From assembly GCF_001767295.1 (NCBI RefSeq), contig NZ_CP014944.1:1922001-1986000 (forward strand): a stretch of DNA of 64,000 bases. Reading direction: 5' to 3'. The notes under the pieces are model-generated. The model did no database searches, was not told the DNA's origin, and worked only from the letters and a program-made list of their open reading frames with translations. This document shows positions 10,287 through 19,521 of this stretch, one piece after another. This DNA comes from Colwellia sp. PAMC 20917 (GTDB lineage: Bacteria; Pseudomonadota; Gammaproteobacteria; Enterobacterales; Alteromonadaceae). Position numbers and translations under genes: made by a program. Every line of letters starts with the position of its first letter. The stretch's first letter is position 1.

Positions 10287-11042
10287 TTACTGAGTGATTT
10301 CTTCTGGTTCAGCTGATTTTTGAATGTCTAATAATTCAATTTCAAACTGTAATACTGAGTTGCCAGGAATACGTGGCGGATTGCCATTTTTTCCGTAAGC
10401 TAAATCAGATGGAATAGTAAACGTGTACTTTGAACCCACTGACATTAACTGTACGCCTTCTGTCCAACCGCTGATAACACGATTTAAAGGGAATACTGCT
10501 GGTTCATTGCGTTCATATGAACTATCAAAAGTTTCACCGTTTAAGAAAGTACCTTTATAGTGAACCGTTACTGTATCAGTAGCGCTAGGTTTATCACCTT
10601 CACCTTCAGTTACAACAAGGTATTGAATACCTGATTCAGTAACTTGTACACCTTCTTTCTTAGCATTTTCTTCTAAGAATTTCATGCCTTCAGCAATTGC
10701 CGCTTCAGATTCAGCGTCTGCTGCTGCTAATTGCTTTGCTTTCATTTGCTCATCAAGGCTCATTAATAGAGCTTGGATTTCTTCTTTCTCAATGATTGAT
10801 TTGCCAGCAAGACTGTCCATGAAACCGCGAGTAATTAATGCTTGATCAAGTGGTACACCCAACTTCTCATGTTGATCAAGATTCTTTTGCATGTACATGC
10901 CAATTGAAGCACCTAAACTGTACGCTTGTTTTTGCATTTCAGTTTCTAAAACAGGCGCTGTTTCGGTTGGTTTTACACTTTCTTGACAGCCAAACACTGA
11001 CACAAGTGCAATAGCTAACATAGTTGGCTTAAATAATTTCAT
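10287..11042 (-). CDS. fkpA: FKBP-type peptidyl-prolyl isomerase, lipoprotein form
   Basis: 251 residues. A lipoprotein signal with lipobox SVFGC (Cys19) predicts an envelope protein anchored by lipid. An N-terminal helical dimerisation domain (about 35-130) precedes an FKBP domain (about 150-245) with TVHYKGTFLNGETFDSSY and the GWTEGVQLMSVG and PSDLAYG segments that form the proline-isomerase pocket. It should catalyse prolyl isomerisation and assist folding of exported proteins. The E. coli protein is periplasmic rather than lipidated, so the cysteine is a difference worth noting. Neighbourhood with slyX matches the enterobacterial order. Followed by a clear terminator. Confidence 0.92.
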   Translation of the reverse strand: MKLFKPTMLAIALVSVFGCQESVKPTETAPVLETEMQKQAYSLGASIGMYMQKNLDQHEKLGVPLDQALITRGFMDSLAGKSIIEKEEIQALLMSLDEQMKAKQLAAADAESEAAIAEGMKFLEENAKKEGVQVTESGIQYLVVTEGEGDKPSATDTVTVHYKGTFLNGETFDSSYERNEPAVFPLNRVISGWTEGVQLMSVGSKYTFTIPSDLAYGKNGNPPRIPGNSVLQFEIELLDIQKSAEPEEITQ

Positions 11043-11173
11043 TTTTTCTCCGTTAACGTAACCTAGTACTCAGTTGGAGGAAGTTCCCCTAAGCCATTGA
11101 TTAAATATTATGTATTGTTAGACAATGCGGCTTATACTAACGATAAATTAACTAAGAAAAAAGTATTAATATT

Positions 11174-12172
11174 GTGATTAAGTGTAATAACAAGCTAACA
11201 CTGCTTTTCATCTGTCTATTTTCCTTATTGAACAGTGCTTGCCAGCCTGCAGAGGACAAGCCTGTACAGCGCTGGCAGCATGCTACAGATGGTGCTTATG
11301 CAGCTAATATTTCTAATGATGGCAAATACAGTGTTGTCTCTTCTATTTATCATGGCTTAAGTTTATGGGACATAGAAGAAAATGCATTAAAATACAGCTG
11401 GTCACAACAGCAAGATAGTAGCGATAATTTAGTGCTGTTAGCCGATATATCCAATAATAATAGCCATGCACTGACCGCAAATCGAGAAGCATTTTCGTTG
11501 TGGAATATCGCAACAGGCCAATCAGAAGGTTACTGGAAAGTACGTGAGTCAACGATTCGTGATATTGCCTTGTCAAATAATGGTGACTTTATTTTACTCG
11601 GTAAAAGTAATGGCACCATTGTTCACATTACCATGAGCAATGGCCGTCGCTTAGAGTTCTTAGGTCATACAGAAAAAATTAATGCGGTTGATATGCTCCC
11701 CAATGGCCGTATCGCCATTTCAGGAGGCAATGATTACGTCGCTTATGTATGGGATACAGAAAGTGGGCAGGTTATTTACCGATTTAATCATCCAAGTCGC
11801 GTTACTATGGTGGCCCTAGACCCTAAAGGTCGGTTTGCTTTTACTGCCGACAGTAAAAAATCTTCAAACATATGGGATTTAAAAACAGGTAAACGCGTTA
11901 GCCAACTTCAATACTATAACCGCCACGAAATATTTAGCTCAGTAAGGTTTTCTGATGATGGTACTCTACTATTAACCGGAGCCCCAACTCGAAAAGTTAG
12001 CCTGTGGAGCATACCAACTGGAGAGCGACTTGACAGTTGGCGAGTTACGCCAAAAGAAAGTATACGTGCTGCAGGCGCGGTAGTGTATAGTGTCGCCTTT
12101 CGAGGAAAGAACCAAATAATCACAGAAAGTTCATCAGGATACGCTGAGCTTTGGCAAAGAAAGTCGCGTTAG
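11174..12172 (+). CDS. WD40-repeat lipoprotein
   Basis: 332 residues from a GTG. A signal peptide ends in lipobox LNSAC (Cys23). The rest is a series of WD40-like blades: repeats end in LSLWDIE, FSLWNIA, AYVWDTES, SNIWDLKTG and VSLWSIPTG, enough for a six- or seven-blade propeller. Such proteins are binding platforms without enzymatic activity, here at the periplasmic face of an envelope membrane. Thirteen bases separate it from slyX, so co-transcription is likely. The partner is unknown. Similar WD40 lipoprotein genes sit next to slyX in related marine genera, from memory. Confidence 0.8.
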   Translation: MIKCNNKLTLLFICLFSLLNSACQPAEDKPVQRWQHATDGAYAANISNDGKYSVVSSIYHGLSLWDIEENALKYSWSQQQDSSDNLVLLADISNNNSHALTANREAFSLWNIATGQSEGYWKVRESTIRDIALSNNGDFILLGKSNGTIVHITMSNGRRLEFLGHTEKINAVDMLPNGRIAISGGNDYVAYVWDTESGQVIYRFNHPSRVTMVALDPKGRFAFTADSKKSSNIWDLKTGKRVSQLQYYNRHEIFSSVRFSDDGTLLLTGAPTRKVSLWSIPTGERLDSWRVTPKESIRAAGAVVYSVAFRGKNQIITESSSGYAELWQRKSR

Positions 12173-12184
12173 GTACCCCAAATT

Positions 12185-12421
12185 ATGACAACAGAAATAC
12201 AAAAAAAAATCATCGAATTACAAGAGAATGTTGAAGCGCTGCAATCTCGTAATGCCTTTCAAGACGATGTTATTGAACAGTTGAATAATGAACTTGCTGT
12301 TCATCAATTAGAAATTTCAGATATTAGGGCACAGTTAAAGTTAATCGCAAGTCGTGTTCAAGATAATAATCCGGGTCAAAATCAGTCGCAAGATATCGAA
12401 CCGCCACCACCACATTATTAA
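12185..12421 (+). CDS. slyX: SlyX family protein
   Basis: 78 residues, small coiled-coil protein. Heptad-like LQENVEALQSRNAFQDDVI and a C-terminal PPPPHY tail match the SlyX family, whose E. coli member also ends in PPPHY. Molecular role unknown; it was named from a lysis-related locus. Follows the WD40 lipoprotein gene closely and precedes a strong terminator. Confidence 0.9.
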   Translation: MTTEIQKKIIELQENVEALQSRNAFQDDVIEQLNNELAVHQLEISDIRAQLKLIASRVQDNNPGQNQSQDIEPPPPHY

Positions 12422-12448
12422 CTCTTAACCTAACTTTCATTCAATAAA

Positions 12449-12476
12449 TACCAAGCTGAAATATTTCAGCTTGGTA
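12449..12476. terminator. Bidirectional terminator between slyX and yheV
   Basis: A perfect 12-bp-stem palindrome (TACCAAGCTGAA and TTCAGCTTGGTA) sits between two convergent genes, with A/T-rich sequence on both sides. Confidence 0.8.
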
Positions 12477-12486
12477 AAATAACAAA

Positions 12487-12681
12487 TTATTCTTGCTTAA
12501 AAATACCAATCACTTGCTCTTGCGGACGGATTTCTTTAACGACATGCTCTTCTGGCTGAGACATTTGATGCCCACAGCTAACACAAGTGACTTTTTCAAC
12601 ATTATTTTCTTTTGTTAATCCCATGGTGTCCATAGCATTACATTTCGGGCAAATAGCGCCAGCAATAAATCTTTTTTTCAT
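12487..12681 (-). CDS. yheV: YheV family zinc-ribbon protein
   Basis: 64 residues from ATG 12681 (MKKRFIAGA), preferred to an in-frame TTG at 12690 because family members start with a few residues before KRFIAGA and GGA lies about 9 bases upstream. Two CxxC pairs (CPKC and CVSC) form a predicted zinc ribbon and the end reads EQVIGIFKQE, as in E. coli YheV (EQVIGIF). Function unknown. Its position next to yheS and slyX is conserved in gammaproteobacteria. Confidence 0.9.
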   Translation of the reverse strand: MKKRFIAGAICPKCNAMDTMGLTKENNVEKVTCVSCGHQMSQPEEHVVKEIRPQEQVIGIFKQE

Positions 12682-12783
12682 GTGTTTCAATCCAAATAAA
12701 ATCGAGTTGTATTATTTTACCTTGAATCTTGTCGATAGGAAAAGGACAATAGCAACCTGAATTAAAATGAGTAATAACACACA

Positions 12784-14691
12784 ATGATCATAGCCACCGA
12801 TTTAAGCTTAGATAGAGGCGCTAAAAACCTCATAAAATCATCAAGCTTTACTATTCATCCTAATCACAAAGTTGGCTTAGTTGGCGCTAATGGCTGTGGA
12901 AAATCTTCTTTATTTGCTGCCTTATTAGGTGAGTTACAGCCCGACAGAGGCGATGTAAATATGCCTTCAGGCTGGGATGTCGCGACAGTAAAACAAGAAA
13001 CCCCCGCCCTCGATCAATCCGCCTTAGATTATGTGATGGACGGAGATAAAGAGTTTCGTCAACTTGAGCAACAACTTGAGAAAGCTCGATTAAATGATGA
13101 TGGCAACCAAGAAGCGTTAATTCTCAACCATATTGATGCCATAAATGGCTACAGTTTACCCGCTCGTGCCAGCGAGTTACTTCATGGTTTAGGTTTTTTA
13201 CAAGAACAACTGGGTGATGCCGTAAAGGATTTTTCTGGTGGTTGGCGCATGCGTCTTAACTTGGCTCAAGCGTTAATTAGCCGCGCAGATCTACTCTTAC
13301 TCGATGAACCCACTAACCATCTAGATTTGGATGCGGTAATTTGGTTACAGCGTTGGTTAAAACGCTTTACCGGTACTTTAGTGCTTATTTCACATGATCG
13401 TGATTTTCTAGATGACGTTATTGAACAAATTCTTCATATTGAACATCAACAAGCAAAATTATATTCGGGTAATTATAGTGCCTTTGAGCGTCAACGCGCG
13501 GAACATTTAGCACAACAAGATGCTCAATTTCAAAAACAGCAAAAAGAAGTGGCTCACCTAACCTCATTCGTCGATCGCTTTAGAGCAAAAGCCAGTAAAG
13601 CAAAACAAGCTCAGAGTCGTTTAAAGCGTTTACAAAAATTACCTGACTTAGCACCCGCACATGTCGATAGCCAATTTACCTTCAGTTTCAAAACACCGGA
13701 AACCTTGCCTTATCCGTTATTAGCGTTAAAAGAGACAACCTGTGGCTATGATCCAGAAACCATTATTTTACGTGATGTCGGTCTCACACTGGTACCCGGT
13801 AGTAGGATTGGTCTTTTGGGACGAAATGGTGCGGGTAAGTCGACATTAATAAAGTCATTAGCTGGCGATATTGCCTTAATTAAAGGCGAGCGTTATTGCG
13901 CCCAAGACTTAACTGTTGGTTACTTCTCTCAACATCAGCTTGAACAATTACATATGCCAAGTAGTGCGATTGATCATATTGTTCGTGCTAAACCTGAGAC
14001 TACAGAGCTACAAGCGCGCAATTTTTTAGGTAGCTTTGGTTTTACTGGCGACCAAGCACTCTCTCCGGTAAGTACCATGTCAGGTGGAGAAAAAGCACGT
14101 CTGGTACTGGCGTTAATTGTTAATGACAAGCCGCAATTACTTCTCCTCGATGAGCCCACTAACCATCTTGATTTAGAAATGCGTCAAGCACTTGTCTTTG
14201 CTTTACAAGACTTTGAAGGGGCTATTATTTTGATTGCCCATGATCGCTTTTTATTAGAGTCATGTGTTGATGAGTTTTTCTTAGTTGCCAATGGTCAAGT
14301 TAGCGAGTTCTCTGGTGATATTGATGACTATCAACAATGGCTTAATGAAGACAAAAAACAAACACTAAAAAATACTAAACCAGCAAAGTCTATTGAGGTT
14401 GTTGATAAAAAACAATTACGCAAAGACCAAGCGGAATTACGTAAAAAAGCATCTCCGCTGCGTAAACAAGCCGATAAATACGAGAAGAAAGTACAACTGC
14501 TGCAAACTCAATTAGCTGAAGTTGAAGGAGTATTAGCCGAAAGTGAGATATATCAAAGTGAACATAAAGCACGCTTAGCCGTTCTCATTAAGCAACAAGC
14601 TAATCTAAAAGCAGATGTTGAAGAAATTGAAATGTATTGGCTCGAATTAGAAGAACAAATTGAAGAAATTATGTTACAAGCTTCACTGTAA
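12784..14691 (+). CDS. yheS: ABC-F ATPase YheS
   Basis: 635 residues, soluble tandem ATPase without membrane domains. The first nucleotide-binding domain has GANGCGKSS, FSGGWRMRL and LLLLDEPTNHLDLD; the second has GRNGAGKST, SGGEKARLVLAL and LLLLDEPTNHLD. A linker with basic and glutamine-rich helices joins them, and the last 110 residues form a charged coiled coil. ABC-F proteins act on ribosomes; YheS has been linked to rescue of certain stalled nascent chains. Start is ATG 12784 directly in the conserved N-terminus. Divergent from yheV. Confidence 0.95.
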   Translation: MIIATDLSLDRGAKNLIKSSSFTIHPNHKVGLVGANGCGKSSLFAALLGELQPDRGDVNMPSGWDVATVKQETPALDQSALDYVMDGDKEFRQLEQQLEKARLNDDGNQEALILNHIDAINGYSLPARASELLHGLGFLQEQLGDAVKDFSGGWRMRLNLAQALISRADLLLLDEPTNHLDLDAVIWLQRWLKRFTGTLVLISHDRDFLDDVIEQILHIEHQQAKLYSGNYSAFERQRAEHLAQQDAQFQKQQKEVAHLTSFVDRFRAKASKAKQAQSRLKRLQKLPDLAPAHVDSQFTFSFKTPETLPYPLLALKETTCGYDPETIILRDVGLTLVPGSRIGLLGRNGAGKSTLIKSLAGDIALIKGERYCAQDLTVGYFSQHQLEQLHMPSSAIDHIVRAKPETTELQARNFLGSFGFTGDQALSPVSTMSGGEKARLVLALIVNDKPQLLLLDEPTNHLDLEMRQALVFALQDFEGAIILIAHDRFLLESCVDEFFLVANGQVSEFSGDIDDYQQWLNEDKKQTLKNTKPAKSIEVVDKKQLRKDQAELRKKASPLRKQADKYEKKVQLLQTQLAEVEGVLAESEIYQSEHKARLAVLIKQQANLKADVEEIEMYWLELEEQIEEIMLQASL

Positions 14692-14758
14692 AAAATAATC
14701 ATTAAATTATATTACTTGCTACACTTAATAATCATACGATTAAAATAATGAGAACGTT

Positions 14759-15481
14759 ATGAAAAAAACAATATTCGCCCTTTTTTGTCTATCTATATTA
14801 AGCAGTGTTTCGAGCTTTGCTTATCAAGGAGATCTTGACCAAGGTATTTATGAATTAAACCGTGGTGATTTTAAAGCGGCTATAAATGAATTTGAACCCT
14901 TAGTTGCTCAGGAATATTCTCCTGCGCAGTATCAAATGGCGCTTATTTATTTAAATGGTTACGGCGTTACAAAAGATCCTGAAAAAGCGTTGGAATTAAT
15001 GTCCTTAGCCGCTTCTCAAAATCACCCCGACGCACTATTTAGTCTGTCACTGATGTATTCTGACGGAGTCATCGTTAAAAAAGATTTAACAACCGCTTTT
15101 GCACTGATGGAAAGAGCAGCAATTAGAGACTCTATAGCCGCACAATTTAATCTTGGTGTTATGTATTTCAATGGTACGGGTACCTATAAAGACTATCCAA
15201 AAGCCGCACGTTGGTATGAAACTGCGGCAAAGCAAAATTACGCCCTAGCCCAGTTTAATTTAGCACTGATGTATTTTGAGGGATTGGGTGTTGAGAAAAG
15301 TGTAGAGATGTCTTTTATATGGAATATTATTTCCGCAAGTAATGGTTATCAAAATGCAGGAAAAAGTCGTGATATGGACTCCTTAAAACTCAGCAATGTA
15401 GAAATAGCTCAGGCAAGGGAAAAGGCTGACCGACTTTATCAACAAATTATCGAACAAGAAGCATTAAAAGCTAAACAATAA
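14759..15481 (+). CDS. Secreted Sel1-repeat protein
   Basis: 240 residues. A signal peptide (MKKTIFALF to about residue 21, SSFA) is followed by four or five Sel1-type repeats with the A-x-Y/F-x-LxxMYxxGxGVxKDxxKA pattern (for example AQYQMALIYLNGYG and AQFNLGVMYFNGTG). The C-terminus is helical and charged. Sel1 solenoids mediate protein-protein contacts. It probably works in the periplasm. It sits between yheS and yheT, which are normally adjacent, so it is an insertion in the ancestral block. Followed by a strong terminator. Confidence 0.85.
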   Translation: MKKTIFALFCLSILSSVSSFAYQGDLDQGIYELNRGDFKAAINEFEPLVAQEYSPAQYQMALIYLNGYGVTKDPEKALELMSLAASQNHPDALFSLSLMYSDGVIVKKDLTTAFALMERAAIRDSIAAQFNLGVMYFNGTGTYKDYPKAARWYETAAKQNYALAQFNLALMYFEGLGVEKSVEMSFIWNIISASNGYQNAGKSRDMDSLKLSNVEIAQAREKADRLYQQIIEQEALKAKQ

Positions 15482-15572
15482 AACTTTAGCTCTACAAAAT
15501 AAGACAATAATCTAAGGGGTAAATTTAAGGTTCATTGATCTATATCACAACCATAAAGTAACCCGCGATCTA

Positions 15573-15604
15573 AAATGGCTATAACATTACGTTATAGCCA
15601 TTTT
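15573..15604. terminator. Strong terminator after the Sel1 gene
   Basis: 14-bp stem AAAATGGCTATAAC and GTTATAGCCATTTT with a 4-base loop, followed by T residues on the plus strand. Confidence 0.85.
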
Positions 15605-15637
15605 TGTTATAACTCAATTATTTTTATGGAGTCTATT

Positions 15638-15766
15638 ATGAACTTTTTCGATATGATTATTAATGATCCCGTGGTACTTTATTCTTTTGGTGGATTAGCA
15701 ATTCTTTTAGGTATTGGTGCTTTTTATGTTTATTATTTTCTTAAAAACATCAATGAAAATAATTAG
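15638..15766 (+). CDS. Small DUF3149-like membrane protein
   Basis: 42 residues from ATG 15638, preceded by GGAG at 7 bases. A longer frame opening at 15575 is rejected because it reads through the terminator stem. The pattern is a short N-terminus with INDPVVLYS, one transmembrane helix (GLAILLGIGAFYVYYFL) and a polar tail, as in DUF3149 single-pass proteins of unknown function. Confidence 0.75.
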   Translation: MNFFDMIINDPVVLYSFGGLAILLGIGAFYVYYFLKNINENN

Positions 15767-16128
15767 TTAACATCGCCTGTACAAAGATCGCTCGAATAAT
15801 TTTTTTTTGTTATACTAACAGCACTTGTCTATGTTGATTGTCATGCATTATCTGCACAATTAATCTTAAATGCTGAGGTGCGCTTATTAACTTATCTATT
15901 AATCAATCTTCCTCTACGCTCAATGTAATTGAGCGTCAAAAAAAATCACGTGAAGAAAATAATGAAAAGTATCGTAAAGGTATACTCATTAATCAACGAG
16001 TATAAGACAACATGTTTATGATGGCGTTTAGCCTTGTAAGCTTTTTTTTAGCCTAAAAATATCTATTTATTTTCAATTCACATACAATAATAAAACTAAT
16101 AAACCACAACAGACCACTATAACTTTAA
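15767..16128. other. 362-bp interval with a possible 39-codon ORF lacking a standard start
   Basis: Between 15886 and 16005 a plus-strand frame reads INLSINQSSSTLNVIERQ and continues with a basic, coding-like stretch ending GILINQRV. It is open from 15877, but has no ATG, GTG or TTG; GAGGTG lies 5 bases before an ATT at 15886. An ATT start (as in infC), decay or chance are all possible. Nothing else is evident here. Confidence 0.3.
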
Positions 16129-17112
16129 ATGTTTACTCAAAGTCAATTCACTCCAGCTTGGTGGCTACACAATCCTCATTGCCAAACTATTATTGCAAAA
16201 TTTTTAAGATCTAGAAAACAGCTAGAAACTTGCAATGAAACAGTGGAGTTACCTGATGGCGACTTTATTGATTTAGCATGGACCGATAAACCTAAACTTA
16301 ATGAAACTCGTCCTTTGGTGGTTGTTCTTCATGGTTTAGAAGGTTCAGTTAACAGTCATTATGCTAAAGGAATGTTATCGGCTATTAAAGAGAAACAGTG
16401 GATCGGAGTGCTGATGCATTTTAGAGGCTGTAGTGGACGAGTTAATAGAAAAGCCCGTTCGTATCATAGTGGCGACACTGATGATATTAGTTATTTAACG
16501 CAATTTTTAAAGAAAAAATATCCACAACTTCCAATGACCATTATTGGCTTTTCTTTAGGAGGCAATGTACTAGCGCGTTATTTAGCAAAAGAACCTAATA
16601 ACCCGTATCAAGCTGCGGCAATCATTTGTGCCCCTTTACACTTGGCCAGCTGTAGCAAGCGGATTAACCAAGGCTTTTCGCGTATATATCAAAAATATCT
16701 AGTGGGCATGCTCAAAGACAGTATTAAGGATAAAATGGACAGTAATCTACTTTCTGCTCCGCTATCGCAAAGACTGGCCCATAAGCTCGATGAAATTAAG
16801 ACCATTTGGCAATTCGATCAACTGGTAACAGCCCCTATTAACGGTTTTGAGAGCGCTGAAGATTATTATCATCAGGCGAGTGGACGTTTTATTTTGGATA
16901 AAATTAAACAACCCTGCTTAATTATTCATTCAAATGACGACCCCTTTTTATGTGATGAAAATACCCGTGATATTAGCAGTATTCCCAGTAACATATGTTT
17001 TGAGGTCAGTAAAAAAGGGGGTCATGTTGGTTTTATCAATGGTAATAATCCCTTAAGACCAAAGTTTTGGCTAGAACATCGTGTTCCAAATTTTTTAGAG
17101 AGCTACCTATGA
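16129..17112 (+). CDS. yheT: YheT family alpha/beta hydrolase
   Basis: 327 residues. Alpha/beta-hydrolase fold with [10 protein letters not shown] (oxyanion region, about 64-73), nucleophile Ser142 in GFSLGGN, an acid in HSNDDPFL and catalytic His in GGHVGF near the C-terminus. The N-terminal [15 protein letters not shown] is the YheT signature. Such proteins are esterase-like; the natural substrate is unknown. Its stop overlaps the yheU start (ATGA), so the two are translationally coupled, as in E. coli. Confidence 0.92.
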   Translation: MFTQSQFTPAWWLHNPHCQTIIAKFLRSRKQLETCNETVELPDGDFIDLAWTDKPKLNETRPLVVVLHGLEGSVNSHYAKGMLSAIKEKQWIGVLMHFRGCSGRVNRKARSYHSGDTDDISYLTQFLKKKYPQLPMTIIGFSLGGNVLARYLAKEPNNPYQAAAIICAPLHLASCSKRINQGFSRIYQKYLVGMLKDSIKDKMDSNLLSAPLSQRLAHKLDEIKTIWQFDQLVTAPINGFESAEDYYHQASGRFILDKIKQPCLIIHSNDDPFLCDENTRDISSIPSNICFEVSKKGGHVGFINGNNPLRPKFWLEHRVPNFLESYL

Positions 17113-17354
17113 TAATCCCTTACAAAGATCTACAACCCGATACGCTAACAGGTATTATTCGAGAGTTTGTTTTACGTGAAGGTACCGAATATGGTGCGGA
17201 CGATGTGCCTTTGTCGGAAAAAGTAGCGCAAGTAAAAATACAACTTGCTGATGGGAGTGCGTTTTTAGTTTATTCAGAGCTTCATAATACGGTAAATATT
17301 TTACCCATTGATCAGTTTGAACAACAACAAAACGAGCAAGAACAAGAACAATAG
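17109..17354 (+). CDS. yheU: YheU family protein (UPF0270)
   Basis: 81 residues from ATG 17109, which overlaps the yheT stop; an upstream frame from 17067 is rejected because the family begins MIIPYKDL. Conserved [17 protein letters not shown] is seen. The C-terminus is a glutamine/glutamate run longer than in E. coli. Function unknown. Confidence 0.92.
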   Translation: MIIPYKDLQPDTLTGIIREFVLREGTEYGADDVPLSEKVAQVKIQLADGSAFLVYSELHNTVNILPIDQFEQQQNEQEQEQ

Positions 17355-17367
17355 TTATTTTATAACA

Positions 17368-17394
17368 ACGAACACCCTGTGGATGTTCGTTGCT
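17368..17394. terminator. Bidirectional terminator between yheU and the YceI gene
   Basis: 9-bp stem CAACGAACA and TGTTCGTTG with a 9-base loop between convergent genes. Confidence 0.65.
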
Positions 17395-17400
17395 CATTTG

Positions 17401-17979
17401 CTATTGAGTGAAAACTAATACAAAACTAACCGGCACGGCATAAGCAATGCTTGGTAGATTTGCTAATGATTTTAATTTATTAATACCTGCCACTAACGCA
17501 AAGTCTTCGGCTTTAATGATAGCCGGTTTTAATGTGCTCACTAGCATATTATTTGCTGATAGCTTAGCCACCATAACATTCAATGTAAGTTCTTGCTGGT
17601 GACCATGTAAATTCAGGCTACCCGTAAGTGACATTTTCTGACTTGAACCGATAGTTATCGCATCAATATCTGCACGGTTAAGTTGCGCACTAAAGCTCGC
17701 TTGTGCAAAAGTTGCTGTTTCAAAGAGAAACTCCGCCATTCTTTGATCACGTATCGCAATATTAGTGTCAACACTGCTTAAATCAATGGTCACATTTGCT
17801 AAGCCACTATTGTTGATAACACCCGTAAATTCTTTAAAGCTATGACTTTCAGCCACAGTGCCTTTTTTAATCGACATAAAAGTTAACGATGAATTTTTAG
17901 AGTCCAACTGCCAAGCACTATAGGCTGGTGCAGCAAGCAGGAGTGAAAGGCTTAAGATAAAAGTAGATATAATACGCAT
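17401..17979 (-). CDS. Periplasmic YceI-like protein
   Basis: 192 residues. The signal peptide ends near PAYSA. The mature part matches YceI-type lipocalin-like beta-barrels: SSLTFMSIKKGT, IDLSSVDTNIAIRDQRMAEF and LTGSLNLHGHQQELTL. The family binds isoprenoid-like lipids in some members. Located convergent with yheU and 28 bp downstream of cysQ on the same strand. Ligand and role unknown. Confidence 0.85.
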   Translation of the reverse strand: MRIISTFILSLSLLLAAPAYSAWQLDSKNSSLTFMSIKKGTVAESHSFKEFTGVINNSGLANVTIDLSSVDTNIAIRDQRMAEFLFETATFAQASFSAQLNRADIDAITIGSSQKMSLTGSLNLHGHQQELTLNVMVAKLSANNMLVSTLKPAIIKAEDFALVAGINKLKSLANLPSIAYAVPVSFVLVFTQ

Positions 17980-18007
17980 AATAGGTCCTTTGAAAATAAA
18001 ATAAAAA

Positions 18008-18832
18008 TTAAGAGCGTCGCGCTCGATGCGGGGTCACAATACTTTGCCACGGAATATTACTGGCACCTAAAGTCATAAAGTCAGGATTCATTAATCCTTC
18101 CCGTTGATTGTAGGTTAACGGTAAAAACTCACTATCAATTATTGAGCCTCCCGCTTGTTCGATAATACAATGACTCGCTCCTGTATCCCACTCACCTGTA
18201 GGACCAATACGTAAGTAACAATCGGCACCACCTTCAGCAATTAGACAGTTTTTAAGTGAGCAACTGCCTAATGCCACATATTCAAAAGCAAAGTTTTCGT
18301 TGTTAAGGTATTGCCCCATTAGGCTGAGCTCTTGTCGGCGGCTTACCGCCACTTTGATTTTTCGTTTGCCATCATATTTAGCGACATGAATTTGCTGGCT
18401 ACCGGTATGGCTTTCTTTAAAAGCGCCAAGCTTATTTTGTCCATAGTAGGTGAGTTGGTGATCAGGTGCGTGAATAACACCAATACTTGGCCAGCCATTT
18501 TCCACCAAAGCAACATTAACAGCGAAATCACCACTGCCTTTAATAAACTCACCTGTCCCATCAATAGGGTCGAGTAGCCAATATCGTGACCAATCTTTTC
18601 TTTGATTAAGCGCTAATGCACCAACTTCTTCAGAAATAATAGGAATGCCAGGTGCCAAGCGTGACAGCTCTTGCATCAATACATCGTTAGCCGCATAGTC
18701 AGCACTAGTAACGGGGCTATTATCTTCTTTAATTTCTGACGTGTAATTGCCCGACTTGTAATGCTTAGTAACTTCTAGGCCTGCTTTTTTTGCACTTTCT
18801 ATCGCGATGGCGAGTAACGTTTCATTGTTCAT
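18008..18832 (-). CDS. cysQ: 3'(2'),5'-bisphosphate nucleotidase
   Basis: 274 residues. Inositol-monophosphatase superfamily: metal-binding EE in ISEEVG, DPIDGTGEFIKG and WDTGASHCIIEQAGG are all present. It hydrolyses 3'-phosphoadenosine 5'-phosphate, the by-product of the CysH reaction encoded at 4515-5291, thereby relieving product inhibition of sulfur assimilation. It follows nudE by 29 bases on the same strand, the conserved nudE-cysQ pair. Cytoplasmic. Confidence 0.93.
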   Translation of the reverse strand: MNNETLLAIAIESAKKAGLEVTKHYKSGNYTSEIKEDNSPVTSADYAANDVLMQELSRLAPGIPIISEEVGALALNQRKDWSRYWLLDPIDGTGEFIKGSGDFAVNVALVENGWPSIGVIHAPDHQLTYYGQNKLGAFKESHTGSQQIHVAKYDGKRKIKVAVSRRQELSLMGQYLNNENFAFEYVALGSCSLKNCLIAEGGADCYLRIGPTGEWDTGASHCIIEQAGGSIIDSEFLPLTYNQREGLMNPDFMTLGASNIPWQSIVTPHRARRS

Positions 18833-18861
18833 TAATCTTCACTTACTTTTTCTTTTGAGTG

Positions 18862-19422
18862 TTATTTTAAAATATTCTTAACTAAATCTTTTACCAGCAT
18901 TAGAGCGGCGATGCTTCTTGCTTCATTAAAGTCAGGTTGGGCAAGTAATGATTGATAGTCGGCAAGTTTCCATGAGACAACTTCTAGCTCTTCAGGTTCA
19001 TCACCGGGTAGTTTTTCTGCATATAAACTTTCAGCAAGAAATATTTCCATTGAGGCAGAGAAAAAAGCTGGTGCTGTTGCGACTCGATGCACATGGGTGA
19101 ATTTATTTGCCCCATAGCCGACTTCTTCTTTTAACTCTCGATTAGCAGCGTGCTCTGCGCTTTCACCTTCATCAATAAGTCCTTTTGGGAAGCCTAGCTC
19201 ATATGTATGGGTGCCAGCACAATACTCACGTACTAATAAAAACGTTTCATCGTCTAGCATAGGTACAATTAATACAGCGCCTCGACCGTAGCCTTGCATG
19301 CGTTCATATTCTCGCTGTACGCCGTTGCTGAAGGTAAGATCTACTTGTTCTATAGCAAACAAGCGACTCTTAGCAACTTGCTTACGTTGAGTGACTTTGG
19401 GAAGTGTTAAACTATTGCTCAT
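18862..19422 (-). CDS. nudE: ADP compounds hydrolase, Nudix family
   Basis: 186 residues. The Nudix box reads GLIDEGES followed by AANRELKEEVGYG (G-x5-E-x7-REUxEExGU), around residues 97-119. NudE hydrolyses ADP-ribose, Ap3A and NADH. The downstream cysQ gene and the divergent yrfG reproduce the E. coli neighbourhood, which supports the NudE assignment over other Nudix enzymes. Confidence 0.92.
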   Translation of the reverse strand: MSNSLTLPKVTQRKQVAKSRLFAIEQVDLTFSNGVQREYERMQGYGRGAVLIVPMLDDETFLLVREYCAGTHTYELGFPKGLIDEGESAEHAANRELKEEVGYGANKFTHVHRVATAPAFFSASMEIFLAESLYAEKLPGDEPEELEVVSWKLADYQSLLAQPDFNEARSIAALMLVKDLVKNILK

Positions 19423-19521
19423 GGTAGCTAAACCTAAGAGTAAAATATTAATAATATAGTTTTAGAATAGCACGTTAACTTTAGATATAATTAATAATTA
19501 ATCGCTCTGAGGAAAAATAAT

